Under the pieces are notes generated by a model. The model was not told the origin of the DNA. It did no database searches and saw only the letters and a list, made by a program, of their open reading frames with translations. The position numbers were made by a program, and so were the translations under genes. This document shows positions 7,816 to 16,150 of a stretch of DNA of 50,804 bases, piece by piece. Within the stretch, counting starts at the first letter, position 1; each line of letters begins with the position of its first letter. Source of the DNA: Candidatus Gastranaerophilales bacterium (GTDB lineage: Bacteria > Cyanobacteriota > Vampirovibrionia > Gastranaerophilales > Gastranaerophilaceae); NCBI GenBank assembly GCA_944324235.1, contig CALUVN010000008.1, forward strand, positions 1 through 50,804, in the 5' to 3' direction.

Positions 7816-7831
7816 GCAATTCCTATATAAT
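7802..7831 (+). promoter_or_regulatory. Possible sigma-70 promoter for the 7876 gene
   Basis: TTTACG (7802-7807), 18 nt, TATAAT (7826-7831). It overlaps the end of the vWA gene and lies about 45 nt before the next ATG, which has its own ribosome site. The -35 box is weak. Confidence 0.35.
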
Positions 7832-7875
7832 AAATGTTTTTATATAAATAAGACACGAAATACAGGTAAAGGATT

Positions 7876-9015
7876 ATGAAAGTATTGCTAAACAGTTTAG
7901 TCAGGCTGGCAAAGACTATGCCTCGCGGACGTTGCGTTCCTGCATCGCGGGAAGGAATTTTTTCTTTTGCAAAAAATCATCAGTTAACCAGAGCTGACGG
8001 AGCATTAAATGAAGACGGTATGGTGCTGGTTCATTTGACAGATTATCTGCCGAGAAAAGGTTATATAGATACAGCTCGATCCGCGGTTGGGGCTCCCCGT
8101 GACAGTGTGCATTTTGCAGTAAATCATGCCGTTGAATCTCATTTCAACGGTGATTGGTCAGAAAAGAAATTAGCCTTTATTCTTCCGATGAAAGCCGCAC
8201 GGGCTATTAAAGAAAATAACTTTACCGGCGGTATTGCTGCGGATTTTTATTCTCAAGGCAGGATTAAAATACCGGAAGGTTCTGTTATAGTGCGACTTTC
8301 TCAAACTATGAAACCGGGGCTGTATCGAATTTCCGACGCTTCAAAAATTGATGAATTTAAAGATTTAAAAGGTGTAAAAGTTATTGAGACTGCAGCTGAT
8401 GATATCTCAGAGACAACAAATGATGTGTTGAAAAAAATGGGTTATGAGGTAAGGTCTTCAGATACGTATCACTGGGGAAGTACTTCTGATTTCGATGGAA
8501 TGTTAATGTTCAGTAAATTTTTACGGAAAAATGGTATGAAACCTGCATGGCACGGATATACCCCGAATGCTAAGATTGAAATGATCATGGAAGTGATTAA
8601 TCTATTGGCAAATAAAGCAAACAGATGGCAGTTCCAACATTTTGAATGGGGAAGGGGCGATGTTATTTGGGATGCAAAAGAACTAATGCTGAATGCTTTA
8701 AAATACGTTGACGGGTATGCAAAAAGTTCCAAGCTGCCTATAAATTTTGATATTAAAACTCTTGTAAATATTATTGAAACTTCTAAAAATCCTCAGGAAG
8801 CTGTAAAATTGCTTCAGTCTAGAATGGGTATTTCATCCTACATGATGTCTAAAGAGTATATAGCAGCTCTGACTGATGAGAATGTATTTTCAAGTGTCAA
8901 ATTTAACTTTGAGGCTATTGCAGACAGTCCTATTCTTCGAAAAATAGACAAATATGTTGCTAATTTTCTAGAAAACCCATCGGAAAAAACTTTTGAAGTG
9001 TTTTCAAGTCTATAA
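7876..9015 (+). CDS. Uncharacterised 379-residue protein
   Basis: I do not recognise the family. The start is supported by an AGGTAAAGGA ribosome site. There is no signal peptide or membrane segment. The N-terminal 140 residues have regularly spaced motifs: VHLTDYLPRKG, DSVHFAVNHAVESHFNGDW and LAFILPMKAARA. The invariant-looking His/Asn/Trp residues there suggest a catalytic domain, and the layout faintly recalls ADP-ribosyltransferase-like toxins, but no diagnostic R-S-E set is visible. Residues 190-260 contain Trp/His-rich segments (YHWGSTSDFDG, FQHFEWGRGD). The rest is helical. It sits between a secreted vWA protein and a secreted nuclease, so a role outside the cell or in host interaction is possible but unproven. 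Confidence 0.6.
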   Translation: MKVLLNSLVRLAKTMPRGRCVPASREGIFSFAKNHQLTRADGALNEDGMVLVHLTDYLPRKGYIDTARSAVGAPRDSVHFAVNHAVESHFNGDWSEKKLAFILPMKAARAIKENNFTGGIAADFYSQGRIKIPEGSVIVRLSQTMKPGLYRISDASKIDEFKDLKGVKVIETAADDISETTNDVLKKMGYEVRSSDTYHWGSTSDFDGMLMFSKFLRKNGMKPAWHGYTPNAKIEMIMEVINLLANKANRWQFQHFEWGRGDVIWDAKELMLNALKYVDGYAKSSKLPINFDIKTLVNIIETSKNPQEAVKLLQSRMGISSYMMSKEYIAALTDENVFSSVKFNFEAIADSPILRKIDKYVANFLENPSEKTFEVFSSL

Positions 9016-9050
9016 CGAATAGAATTTGGTCTATTGGCAATCTAATTTAA

Positions 9051-10835
9051 TTAATTGCAGCCATCGTCGAGGTTATCAATTTTGCCGTCGTGGTCGTTGT
9101 CAACGCCGTCTGAGCAAGAACCGATTGAGTCCGGACTTTCTGCACGTATGTCTGTATGAAGATATTTTTCCGGAATTTTTATCCAGAGATAGTTAAAAAA
9201 GTCTTTGTTAAATTCCGCAAGGCTTCTGTTTTCAATGATTATAAGGTTTTCGTCATTGCGGTTTTCGCCGCTGTTGGAAAAATTCATTGAACCGGTAATA
9301 GTGTATTTGTCATCTATAATCATTGTTTTCATGTGCATTTTTCCTGCATAATTTTCTGTTTTGATTTTTATTCCTGCATCTCTTAAAATGTGGTGTTTTG
9401 TGTGTTTCTGGTTTGAATTTGTTCCGTCAATTATAATTTTTATATCTACTCCTCGATTTTTTGCATTTATCAGTGCCTGCGAAAGTTCCTGATGGGTGAG
9501 CACGAATGTCGGTATATAGATGTATTTGGATGCATTATTTACCAGTGGAATTATGTTGTTTCTTATTGTTTTATCCTGCGGCGAAAAGAATACTGAAAGC
9601 TTTGTTCCGTTTATTTGCATATTCTCATTTTCTGTTGTTCGGGATTTGTCTTTGTGAAATTTGCCATGGAGCATCTGTTCAAATTCATTTTTATAAAGTT
9701 TTGCAATTACATGTGAATCAATTATGATTACACTGTTTGCGTTGAATCCGGAAAGTCCTGTCCTGCTGAAATTCATTGAACCTGTATAAACCTTTTTATT
9801 ATCAAAAATCATAAACTTGTTATGCATAAGATAATTAGTTTTCATTTTACTTTCAGAATTAAAATCAGTGCTGTATTCATCAGAAAGTGAAATCAACTTG
9901 TTGTTATCAGGATAGTGATTGTCTTGCGGAATTTTGGCATCTGTAACAAGTCTTATCTTAACGCCGCGTTTCTTCGCGTCAGAGAGTGCACCGTCGACTG
10001 CTGGAACGCTTTCCCAGCCGTATGCCGCTATGTCTATATTGTTATTTGTTTCGGTTATATTCTTCACCAGAGTCTGGCAAACACTGCTTATGCAGCTTTT
10101 GTCAGGTTTTAATTGCCTTGTAAAATCTGTAAGAAAAATTTTAATATTGCCGTCTGATATTATTGTCGGTACAGGTTTTAGAATTTCGTTCACTGTGTTT
10201 GCTGCATTTTGTGCAAGACAAACTTTACATGGAACCGCTTTATCAGAAAGTTGTTTTCTTAAAATGACAACGGCATCGCTTGCAGCTTTAGCATATTTGC
10301 AATCGGGTGAATGGTATTTGTTATTTTTGTGGTTTAGTATTACAAAATCGAGCTTTTTAGCATTAGCTAACTGTTTTTCGTATTCTGGCAAATTCAGCGG
10401 TGTGTTATCTTTTATTGCAAAGCCTTTGTCGACAAGTGTTTTTGCATAGTCCTGCCCGTTAATTTCTATATTGGCAAATCTGCAGGCTCCGTTCTTTTCT
10501 CCCGTAAAATGCAAATCCACATCTTTATTCAGTAATGTTTTTGATGCAAATTCTTCTGCCAGATAACCGAGTGCCATAAGGTCACGGTCGGAAACTTTGT
10601 TTTTAAAACTGAATTCGTGTCTGTCTTTCTTTATATCCGAAGTGTAGCTTGTTATTTCCGGAATGCAGATTGTCTCGTTGTCGTCTGTTTTTCTGTTTCC
10701 GTTTAAGTCAATTTGAAAGATAGTAGGCTCGACTATTTTCAAAACCACATTTGAATTAAGTCGATATATCTCTTCAGCGCAGAATAAGATAAATATTATG
10801 ATAATGGTTATAGCTGTAATTAGTTTGTTTTTCAT
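9051..10835 (-). CDS. Secreted SNase-like, Zn-binding and double phospholipase D-like protein
   Basis: Protein of 594 residues with an N-terminal signal or anchor helix (3-20). Residues about 60-145 resemble a staphylococcal-nuclease-type fold. A Cys/His motif follows (YHSPDCKYAKAA...PCKVC), of the kind seen beside SNase domains and likely to bind zinc. Two phospholipase D HKD motifs come next: H338-N-K340-F-M-I-F-D345 with TGSMNF, and H501-M-K503-T-M-I-I-D508 with TGSMNFS. The C-terminus is an Asp-rich calcium-loop-like tail (DGVDNDHDGKIDNLDDG). Expected to cleave phosphodiester bonds of nucleic acid or phospholipid outside the cell; substrate not deducible. Its start overlaps the stop of the upstream YdjC gene by 4 bp, so the two are translationally coupled. 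Confidence 0.85.
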   Translation of the reverse strand: MKNKLITAITIIIIFILFCAEEIYRLNSNVVLKIVEPTIFQIDLNGNRKTDDNETICIPEITSYTSDIKKDRHEFSFKNKVSDRDLMALGYLAEEFASKTLLNKDVDLHFTGEKNGACRFANIEINGQDYAKTLVDKGFAIKDNTPLNLPEYEKQLANAKKLDFVILNHKNNKYHSPDCKYAKAASDAVVILRKQLSDKAVPCKVCLAQNAANTVNEILKPVPTIISDGNIKIFLTDFTRQLKPDKSCISSVCQTLVKNITETNNNIDIAAYGWESVPAVDGALSDAKKRGVKIRLVTDAKIPQDNHYPDNNKLISLSDEYSTDFNSESKMKTNYLMHNKFMIFDNKKVYTGSMNFSRTGLSGFNANSVIIIDSHVIAKLYKNEFEQMLHGKFHKDKSRTTENENMQINGTKLSVFFSPQDKTIRNNIIPLVNNASKYIYIPTFVLTHQELSQALINAKNRGVDIKIIIDGTNSNQKHTKHHILRDAGIKIKTENYAGKMHMKTMIIDDKYTITGSMNFSNSGENRNDENLIIIENRSLAEFNKDFFNYLWIKIPEKYLHTDIRAESPDSIGSCSDGVDNDHDGKIDNLDDGCN

Positions 10836-11656
10836 TTCAGTTTTTTGTAGTTAGTGAGTTCGTAGCCGGCGCGGAAAATTTTTTCGCTTATTATTTTGTT
10901 GCAGGCAAGCTCATATTCTGTTTTTCTCTTAATTCTGTCAGGAATAATAATGCATTCCGTAATCCTGTTATCATTGCAGTCGTTAACTGATTCTTCAACA
11001 GTGCTTGTGTCAAGAAATCCTCTGTAGAGCTCGCCGATTGTGTTTGAATTTGTTCTTATTCCGAATTCAAGTGCTGTTTTTTCATTTGTTTTTGCAAAGC
11101 TGTTCATAAGTAAAACTTTTGCAAGACTTATTGGAAATTTCATGTTCAAAAATTTAGAAGAATTTTTTACAAGAATGATTTCTTCTCTTGTTAGTCTTAC
11201 AAAAGGAATATTGTATTCAGATGCCAGCTTGCAGGTTATTTTGAATATGGCAGGAATTGAATGTATGTGTCCGTGAGAATTCAGACAGTTGATTTTTGTG
11301 TATTCAAGAATTTTTTCAATTTGAGCTCGGAATTCTTTTTCTACGTCGCTCAAGAATTCTGAGGATTTGGTCTTTTCTTTTAGAGAAAGAAATGTATTGT
11401 TAAATTTATTGTTTGCGTCAGTGAGGAGTTTTGGCCTTGATAAAGCTTTCCCAAGCGTAATGTTAAGATGTGCTCCTATTGAAATGTCAGGACAGTCCGG
11501 CAAAAATTCATTAACTGCTGATTCAAATTCCTCCCCGTTTGCACATAAACTTGCAGCAGTAATAATCCCTGCGTTGCAGCCCTCTAAAATTCCCTTGTTG
11601 ATGTTATTGTTAACCCCAAAGTCATCTGCGCATAATATAAATTTCTTCTCAGCCAT
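10832..11656 (-). CDS. YdjC/ChbG-family carbohydrate deacetylase
   Basis: Protein of 274 residues from ATG 11656, preceded by ACAGGACG as ribosome site; an in-frame GTG at 11692 is less likely because the family starts just before ADDFG. Metal-binding and catalytic landmarks are present: ILCADDFGVN, IGAHLNITLGK and NSHGHIHS. The family removes acetyl groups from N-acetylglucosamine-type oligosaccharides (ChbG) or lipids (HpnK). No signal peptide is seen, so a cytoplasmic role in chitobiose-like sugar breakdown or envelope glycan remodelling is likely. It is cotranscribed with the PLD-like enzyme and lies downstream of the SRP RNA. Confidence 0.85.
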   Translation of the reverse strand: MAEKKFILCADDFGVNNNINKGILEGCNAGIITAASLCANGEEFESAVNEFLPDCPDISIGAHLNITLGKALSRPKLLTDANNKFNNTFLSLKEKTKSSEFLSDVEKEFRAQIEKILEYTKINCLNSHGHIHSIPAIFKITCKLASEYNIPFVRLTREEIILVKNSSKFLNMKFPISLAKVLLMNSFAKTNEKTALEFGIRTNSNTIGELYRGFLDTSTVEESVNDCNDNRITECIIIPDRIKRKTEYELACNKIISEKIFRAGYELTNYKKLK

Positions 11657-11747
11657 CAACACGTCCTGTTTATTTATAAAAAGCCGTGCCACTGTCTATC
11701 GAATCATACAAATCAATATCTTTGAACTTACTTTCTCTTTTTAATTG

Positions 11748-11940
11748 TATAACACCCGTAAGGATTGCCTTAGTGCTGCTATGTTTCCATCCTGACACGG
11801 TTCGACAGCTTACGCCGCTACACCCTTAAACGTCAACAAAAATAAATTCATCAACATTAACCGCATAACCCTCACAACAGGCTCTGCACCCCGCATTAAC
11901 TTCGGGTCGAGAGATTGCAATTCCCCGTGGAGCACGGCTA
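11748..11940 (-). ncRNA. ffs: Signal recognition particle RNA, large type
   Basis: Minus-strand RNA of roughly 190 nt. It carries the universal SRP helix 8: GTGTCAGGATGGAAACATAG then CAGCACTAAGGCA, with the GGAA tetraloop and the asymmetric loops that bind Ffh. The preceding GACCCGAAGTTAATG and GTGTAGCGGCGTAAGCTGTC form the longer Alu-like 5' part, so this resembles the long Gram-positive/cyanobacterial type rather than 4.5S RNA. A promoter lies at 11947-11976. Ends are approximate: the 5' end follows from the promoter, and the 3' end is near the GGGTGTTATAC region. No strong terminator is visible before the YdjC gene. Confidence 0.85.
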
Positions 11941-11946
11941 TATATT

Positions 11947-11976
11947 AGTATAACACAAAGTAATTATATTAATCAA
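11947..11976 (-). promoter_or_regulatory. Promoter of the SRP RNA
   Basis: Minus strand TTGATT (11976-11971), 18 nt, TATACT (11952-11947), putting the transcript start near 11940. The -35 box overlaps the last codons of the 11969-12739 gene. Confidence 0.65.
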
Positions 11977-12739
11977 CCAATTTTGTTATCAATATCGGCG
12001 CATTATTATAAAAATATGGCAGTGAATTCCACTCATTTGTCCAGCCAATCCATATTACTCCGGGGTATGTTTGTTTGTTAATTTCGCCTAATTTTTCTTC
12101 AACTTTTGTAAATTTAACTTTTGAAATTTTGAGGTTTGCCAGATTGCTTATGTTGCCGATGTTTATTATTGTGTATTCACCGTTGCTTTCTTCATAGTGT
12201 TTTTTAGCATCATCAATGGCTTTATAAACCCACTTTATCCTGCCGTTTTTTTTCAAGTTAGGAGGCATTTCGTTACAAAGAATTCCTATCTCTCTTGCGT
12301 GTTCTGTTATGGCGCTTATAACTTTTTGTGCGTCTGCAGGATTCTCGGAGGTCAAAATTAAGCCTGATTTTAGTTTATCACCGTAAATATATTTTTCGTC
12401 GCCTTCAAGTGCCGCTTTAATCGGATAGAGCAGTTTTTTCTTTAAAAATACTGCTGCGTTCGGAAATTTAATTTTATTCAGCCCTTTCTTTTTATCTGCA
12501 ATTTCGACTATTGATTCCGGTACGATATTTCTCATTCTTAATTTAAATAGAGTACCTGCTACTGCCGCAAGCGCAAGCGTGCTGACAGTCAGTCTAAAAA
12601 TATTATCGTGTCTTTTCATCTGTTTTTGGGAACTGTCAAGATTAAATAAGAAAGGATTGCTTATTTCTACTCTTTTGGTTTGAGTTTGAACTTGCGTTTG
12701 TCCTCTGAATATTTGAGTTGTCACCGGTGTAATTTGCAT
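11969..12739 (-). CDS. Single-pass membrane protein with N-terminal F-x-G tag and degenerate AAA-like domain
   Basis: Protein of 256 residues beginning MQITPVTTQIFRGQ, one of several in this window that start with polar residues followed by F-x-G/A. A transmembrane segment occupies about 47-66. The remainder is soluble and shows a pattern reminiscent of an AAA+ module that has lost its nucleotide site: SGLILTSENPADAQKVISAI where a Walker A would lie, and GVIWIGWTNEWNSLP resembling the 'ATNRPD' sensor strand. That resemblance is an inference. No ribosome site precedes the ATG. Function unknown; the SRP RNA promoter is embedded in its 3' end. Confidence 0.65.
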   Translation of the reverse strand: MQITPVTTQIFRGQTQVQTQTKRVEISNPFLFNLDSSQKQMKRHDNIFRLTVSTLALAAVAGTLFKLRMRNIVPESIVEIADKKKGLNKIKFPNAAVFLKKKLLYPIKAALEGDEKYIYGDKLKSGLILTSENPADAQKVISAITEHAREIGILCNEMPPNLKKNGRIKWVYKAIDDAKKHYEESNGEYTIINIGNISNLANLKISKVKFTKVEEKLGEINKQTYPGVIWIGWTNEWNSLPYFYNNAPILITKLVD

Positions 12740-12878
12740 ATTATTCTAACGCACAATTACAGAAAATTTTGCTAGTATGTAAACTTTTGTATAGATTACA
12801 TCATTAATGAAATACATCCTGTCGGGCAATGTAATTGTTATTTTTAAGATTTATTTTGTACTTGAAAGGAGCTGCAAA

Positions 12879-13274
12879 ATGACTAAAAAATTAGAACTTT
12901 ATAAATGTGATATTTGCGGCAATCTTGTTGAGGTGATACTCTCCGGAGAGGGAGAACTTGTTTGCTGCGGTCAGCCAATGCAGTTAATGTCCGCAAAGCA
13001 TAATGATGATGTTATGAATGAAAAACACGTTCCTGTATTTATTCGTAACGAACTCGGAAAGGATGAAGTGAGAGTCGGCAGTATGCCTCATCCTATGGAA
13101 TCCGGACATTATATAATGTTTATCGAAACTATTTCGCCTGATTATAACAGAGCAGAACTTCAGTATCTTCATCCCGGCGAAGAGGCTAAAATGCTTATCG
13201 GTGAAAAATTAGGCAAAACTCTTGCAAGAGAATTTTGTAATTTACATGGTTTATGGGAGGGCGAACGTGATTAG
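12879..13274 (+). CDS. dfx: Desulfoferrodoxin (superoxide reductase)
   Basis: Protein of 131 residues from the ATG after GAAAGGAG; an upstream in-frame ATG at 12807 lacks a ribosome site and would add a non-family extension. The N-terminal desulforedoxin domain has its four Cys (CDICG and CCGQPM). The superoxide reductase centre follows with EKHVP, PHPMESGHYI and CNLHGLW, giving the His4-Cys iron site. It reduces superoxide to hydrogen peroxide without releasing oxygen, typical of anaerobes. Its last bases overlap the GTG start of the ferritin gene, so the two form an operon that handles superoxide and iron together. Confidence 0.93.
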   Translation: MTKKLELYKCDICGNLVEVILSGEGELVCCGQPMQLMSAKHNDDVMNEKHVPVFIRNELGKDEVRVGSMPHPMESGHYIMFIETISPDYNRAELQYLHPGEEAKMLIGEKLGKTLAREFCNLHGLWEGERD

Positions 13275-13776
13275 TGAAAAAGTTAGAAACATTCTTAACG
13301 AACAAATTAACAAGGAATTTTATTCCGCTTACCTGTATCTTGCTATGTCTGCTTATTTTGATGAAATTGGCCTTTATGGTTTTTCTAACTGGACAAAGGT
13401 TCAGGCAAGAGAAGAAGTCGACCATGGCATGATTATTTTTGATTACCTGATTGACAGAAATACAAAAGTTGAATTGATAGGTATTGATTCAACTGATACT
13501 GATTTTACAAGTCCTATGCAGGTGTTTGAAAAAATCCTTGAGCACGAAATAAAAGTGACGGAAAGTATTAACAGAGTTGCTGCCCTGTCTGATGATGAGT
13601 GCGATCTTGCAACGAGAAACTTCATTAACTGGTATATTGCCGAGCAGGTTGAAGAAGAAGCCTCTGTTCGGGATGTCATAGCAAAACTCAGAATGTTCGG
13701 TGAAGAAAAAGCCTCTTTATACCTTCTGGACAAGGAATTTAAAGAGAGAACCTACTCTCCCCATTCTTATAAATAG
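13267..13776 (+). CDS. ftnA: Non-haem ferritin
   Basis: Protein of 169 residues from a GTG start at 13267, placed by the GGGAGGG ribosome site and by the family N-terminus (V/M-ISEKVRNILNEQINKEFYS). The four-helix ferritin fold is full length. Ferroxidase residues are visible in NEQINKEFYSAYLYL, REEVDHGMII and EQVEEEASV. It stores iron and detoxifies Fe2+ and peroxide. The 8-bp overlap with the superoxide reductase gene implies translational coupling, and the product of the first enzyme, peroxide, is a ferritin oxidant. A strong terminator follows at 13787-13809. Confidence 0.93.
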   Translation: MISEKVRNILNEQINKEFYSAYLYLAMSAYFDEIGLYGFSNWTKVQAREEVDHGMIIFDYLIDRNTKVELIGIDSTDTDFTSPMQVFEKILEHEIKVTESINRVAALSDDECDLATRNFINWYIAEQVEEEASVRDVIAKLRMFGEEKASLYLLDKEFKERTYSPHSYK

Positions 13777-13786
13777 TATTAAAAAA

Positions 13787-13809
13787 GGACGTCGATGACG
13801 TCTTTTTTT
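13787..13809 (+). terminator. Rho-independent terminator after ferritin
   Basis: GACGTC-GAT-GACGTC hairpin (13788-13802) followed by seven T. It ends the dfx-ftnA operon. Confidence 0.9.
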
Positions 13810-13848
13810 GTGTTCGTATTCCTGAAATATTGCGATTTTGTAATCTAT

Positions 13849-13877
13849 TTGTCCGAATTAGCAAAATATTTTATGAT
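13849..13877 (+). promoter_or_regulatory. Sigma-70 promoter giving a leaderless mRNA
   Basis: TTGTCC (13849-13854), 17 nt, TATGAT (13872-13877). The predicted transcript start coincides with the A of ATG 13884, six bases after the -10 box. There is no Shine-Dalgarno sequence. Confidence 0.6.
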
Positions 13878-13883
13878 ATGAGT

Positions 13884-15488
13884 ATGTATAAAGGGAAAAT
13901 TGTAGTAGTAGATGATGAAAAAATTGTTACCTCAGCTTTTAAGACTTTATTGAAGGTCGAGGGATTTTCTGATGCTGCTTTTTTTAATAACCCTCTGGAC
14001 GCTGTCGAATACCTCAAAACTAATGCACCGGATTTAGTCGTTTCCGATTTTCTTATGCCTGAGATGAACGGGTTGGAGTTTTTGACAGAGGTTAAAAAGC
14101 TTTATCCTGAAGTAAGTATGATTCTTTTAACCGGATATGCGGATAAAGAAAACGCTATCCGTGCAATTAATGAAGTCGGATTATATAAGTACATTGAAAA
14201 GCCGTGGGATAATGACGATTTGCTTATGAATATCAAAAACGGCATTGAGCGCAGTCATTTGCTTTCAGATTTACGTAAAACAATTGCCGAACTAGAAGAT
14301 GCAAAACTTAAACTGCAGGCTTATTCAGAAAATTTGGAATCTCTGGTTGCTGAGAGAACCGCAGAACTTTCAGAGGCAAATGCTAAGTTAAGCGGTATAG
14401 TCAATTATTGCGCTGACGGTATAATTATTATTGATAAAAACGGTTCAATTATTCAGGTCAATCCTGCATGCGAAAATTTAATCGGTTTATCTCAAAAAGC
14501 ACTCCAGAAAATGAAGTTTCAAGAGATTGCTTATTCGCATAAACCGGAAATGAATTCTTCAACATCAAATCCTGAAGGGGGCATCTTCGGTTTGAATGCT
14601 GATAAAACTGAGGTTTTCCTCAGAGATTACTTTATTGTAAACAAGCTCAGCAAGGAACATATTCCGGTAGAAATCAGTTTTGCAGCTATTTCTGCTGAAA
14701 ATGAAATGCCTGAACGTTATGTTGGTGTTATTCGTGATGTCAGTGTTCAAAAAGAGACCGAAAGACTTCGCGATGACTTTATTGCAACATTAACGCATGA
14801 TTTGCGTACACCGCTTCTTGCTGCTATCCAGACTTTGAAGTTTTTCCTTGAGGGTGCTCTTGGTGAACTCTCCGAACAGCAAAAGGTTCTTTTAACCACT
14901 ATGTTAGGCAGTAACGAAGATTTGCTCGGTCTTGTTAATGCTTTACTTGAAGTATACAGGTTTGACAGCGGTAAACTTGAATTGTGTAAAACATCATTCA
15001 GTTTTAGAAATCTTGTCGAGCAATGCTATGATGAAATTAAGCCGCTTGCTCAGAAGAAAAATATTGAGTTCGTTTTAGACACGGATATATCTCCTGAAAC
15101 TGAAATTTTCGCTGACAAGGCTGAGCTTAAAAGGGTTATAATTAATCTTTGCGGCAACGCAGTTAACTATACAAATAAGGACGGCAGAATTGAAATTGTT
15201 GCAAAAATCCAATCGGGCGACCTTATTTTCTCGGTTACAGACAACGGTAACGGTATTCCTAAAGAGGATTTACCGCTTCTGTTTAAAAGATTTTCTCAGG
15301 GAACAAGCCGTAAACGTTCAACCGGTACAGGCCTCGGACTTTATTTATCAAGACAAATCATAGAGGCTCACGGAGGAAAAATTTGGGCTGAGAGCAAATT
15401 AGATAAAGGCAGTGAATTCACTTTCCTTTTAACAAATGTTGAAGAGTTGAAAAAAGGTATAAAAGAAGGGCAGAAGATAGATGGTTAG
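13884..15488 (+). CDS. Hybrid response regulator-histidine kinase
   Basis: Protein of 534 residues from ATG 13884 (an ATG two codons upstream is possible). Domains in order: receiver (about 4-120; VVVDDE and phospho-acceptor D55 in VSDFLMP), coiled coil (130-165), PAS (170-280, starting ANAKLSGIVNYCADGIIII), HisKA with H305 in TLTHDLRTPL, and HATPase_c with NLCGNAVNYT, DNGNGIP and GTGLGLYL. All catalytic motifs are intact, so it should be an active soluble kinase. It lacks transmembrane helices and has the receiver first, a layout suggesting phosphorelay control by another kinase. It overlaps the NarL-type regulator by 8 bp; that regulator is the obvious partner. Confidence 0.9.
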   Translation: MYKGKIVVVDDEKIVTSAFKTLLKVEGFSDAAFFNNPLDAVEYLKTNAPDLVVSDFLMPEMNGLEFLTEVKKLYPEVSMILLTGYADKENAIRAINEVGLYKYIEKPWDNDDLLMNIKNGIERSHLLSDLRKTIAELEDAKLKLQAYSENLESLVAERTAELSEANAKLSGIVNYCADGIIIIDKNGSIIQVNPACENLIGLSQKALQKMKFQEIAYSHKPEMNSSTSNPEGGIFGLNADKTEVFLRDYFIVNKLSKEHIPVEISFAAISAENEMPERYVGVIRDVSVQKETERLRDDFIATLTHDLRTPLLAAIQTLKFFLEGALGELSEQQKVLLTTMLGSNEDLLGLVNALLEVYRFDSGKLELCKTSFSFRNLVEQCYDEIKPLAQKKNIEFVLDTDISPETEIFADKAELKRVIINLCGNAVNYTNKDGRIEIVAKIQSGDLIFSVTDNGNGIPKEDLPLLFKRFSQGTSRKRSTGTGLGLYLSRQIIEAHGGKIWAESKLDKGSEFTFLLTNVEELKKGIKEGQKIDG

Positions 15489-16146
15489 AGTGTTAATTGT
15501 AGAAGATCACGATATGGCCAGAATGGGGCTTTCTGTAATTCTGGGTAATAATCCGAATATTGAAATCGCTGATATGTCTGCCGACGGTCAGGATGGTGTG
15601 AATAAAGCTTTAGAGCTGGAACCTGATGTTGTAATTATGGATATCGGACTTCCTACTATCGACGGTATTGAAGCCACCCGTAAAATCAAAACTGCAAACC
15701 CTAAGATTAAGGTTTTGATGTATACATCCAGAGAATCTGAAGATGATATTTTTGATTCTTTTCAGGCTGGTGCAGACGGTTATATAACAAAAGGTTCGAC
15801 AGCTGAGCAGACTGTTTCTGCAGTTCTTGCTGTCGGCGAAGGTGTAGCTTGGCTTGATCCGGCTATTGCTAAAGTTGTCCTTACAAATATCAGAAGATCT
15901 TCTGAAACTCAGTCAAGACGTGGCGAAATAAATTACGCTCTCGGCAAAAATCTTTACGGACTTACCGAAAGGGAAATGGAAGTACTTGCGCTTATTGTTG
16001 ACGGGCTTACCAATCCGCAGATTGCTGATAAGCTTGTAATTACGCTTTCAACCACAAAAACCCATGTACACAGTATTCTCCAAAAATTATACGTTGAAAG
16101 CCGCTCAAAAGCTGTAGCTATGGCTATGAAAGAAGGACTTGTTTAA
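15481..16146 (+). CDS. NarL/FixJ-type response regulator
   Basis: Protein of 221 residues. The N-terminal receiver has VEDHD and phospho-acceptor D54 (VIMDIGLP), with the T/S and K switch residues in MYTSRE and YITKGS. A LuxR-type helix-turn-helix follows at about 160-215 (LTEREMEVLALIVDGLTNPQIADKL split into its usual helices). Length is normal. Overlap with the kinase gene by 8 bp indicates a cognate pair. The target genes are unknown; the exported protein immediately downstream, 4 bp away, is a candidate member of the same transcript. Confidence 0.93.
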   Translation: MVRVLIVEDHDMARMGLSVILGNNPNIEIADMSADGQDGVNKALELEPDVVIMDIGLPTIDGIEATRKIKTANPKIKVLMYTSRESEDDIFDSFQAGADGYITKGSTAEQTVSAVLAVGEGVAWLDPAIAKVVLTNIRRSSETQSRRGEINYALGKNLYGLTEREMEVLALIVDGLTNPQIADKLVITLSTTKTHVHSILQKLYVESRSKAVAMAMKEGLV

Positions 16147-16150
16147 TTTT

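Noticed and set aside
9915-10449. Long plus-strand open frames opposite the PLD-like gene.
   Set aside because: They are antisense shadows of a well-supported gene, with no ribosome site or family resemblance.
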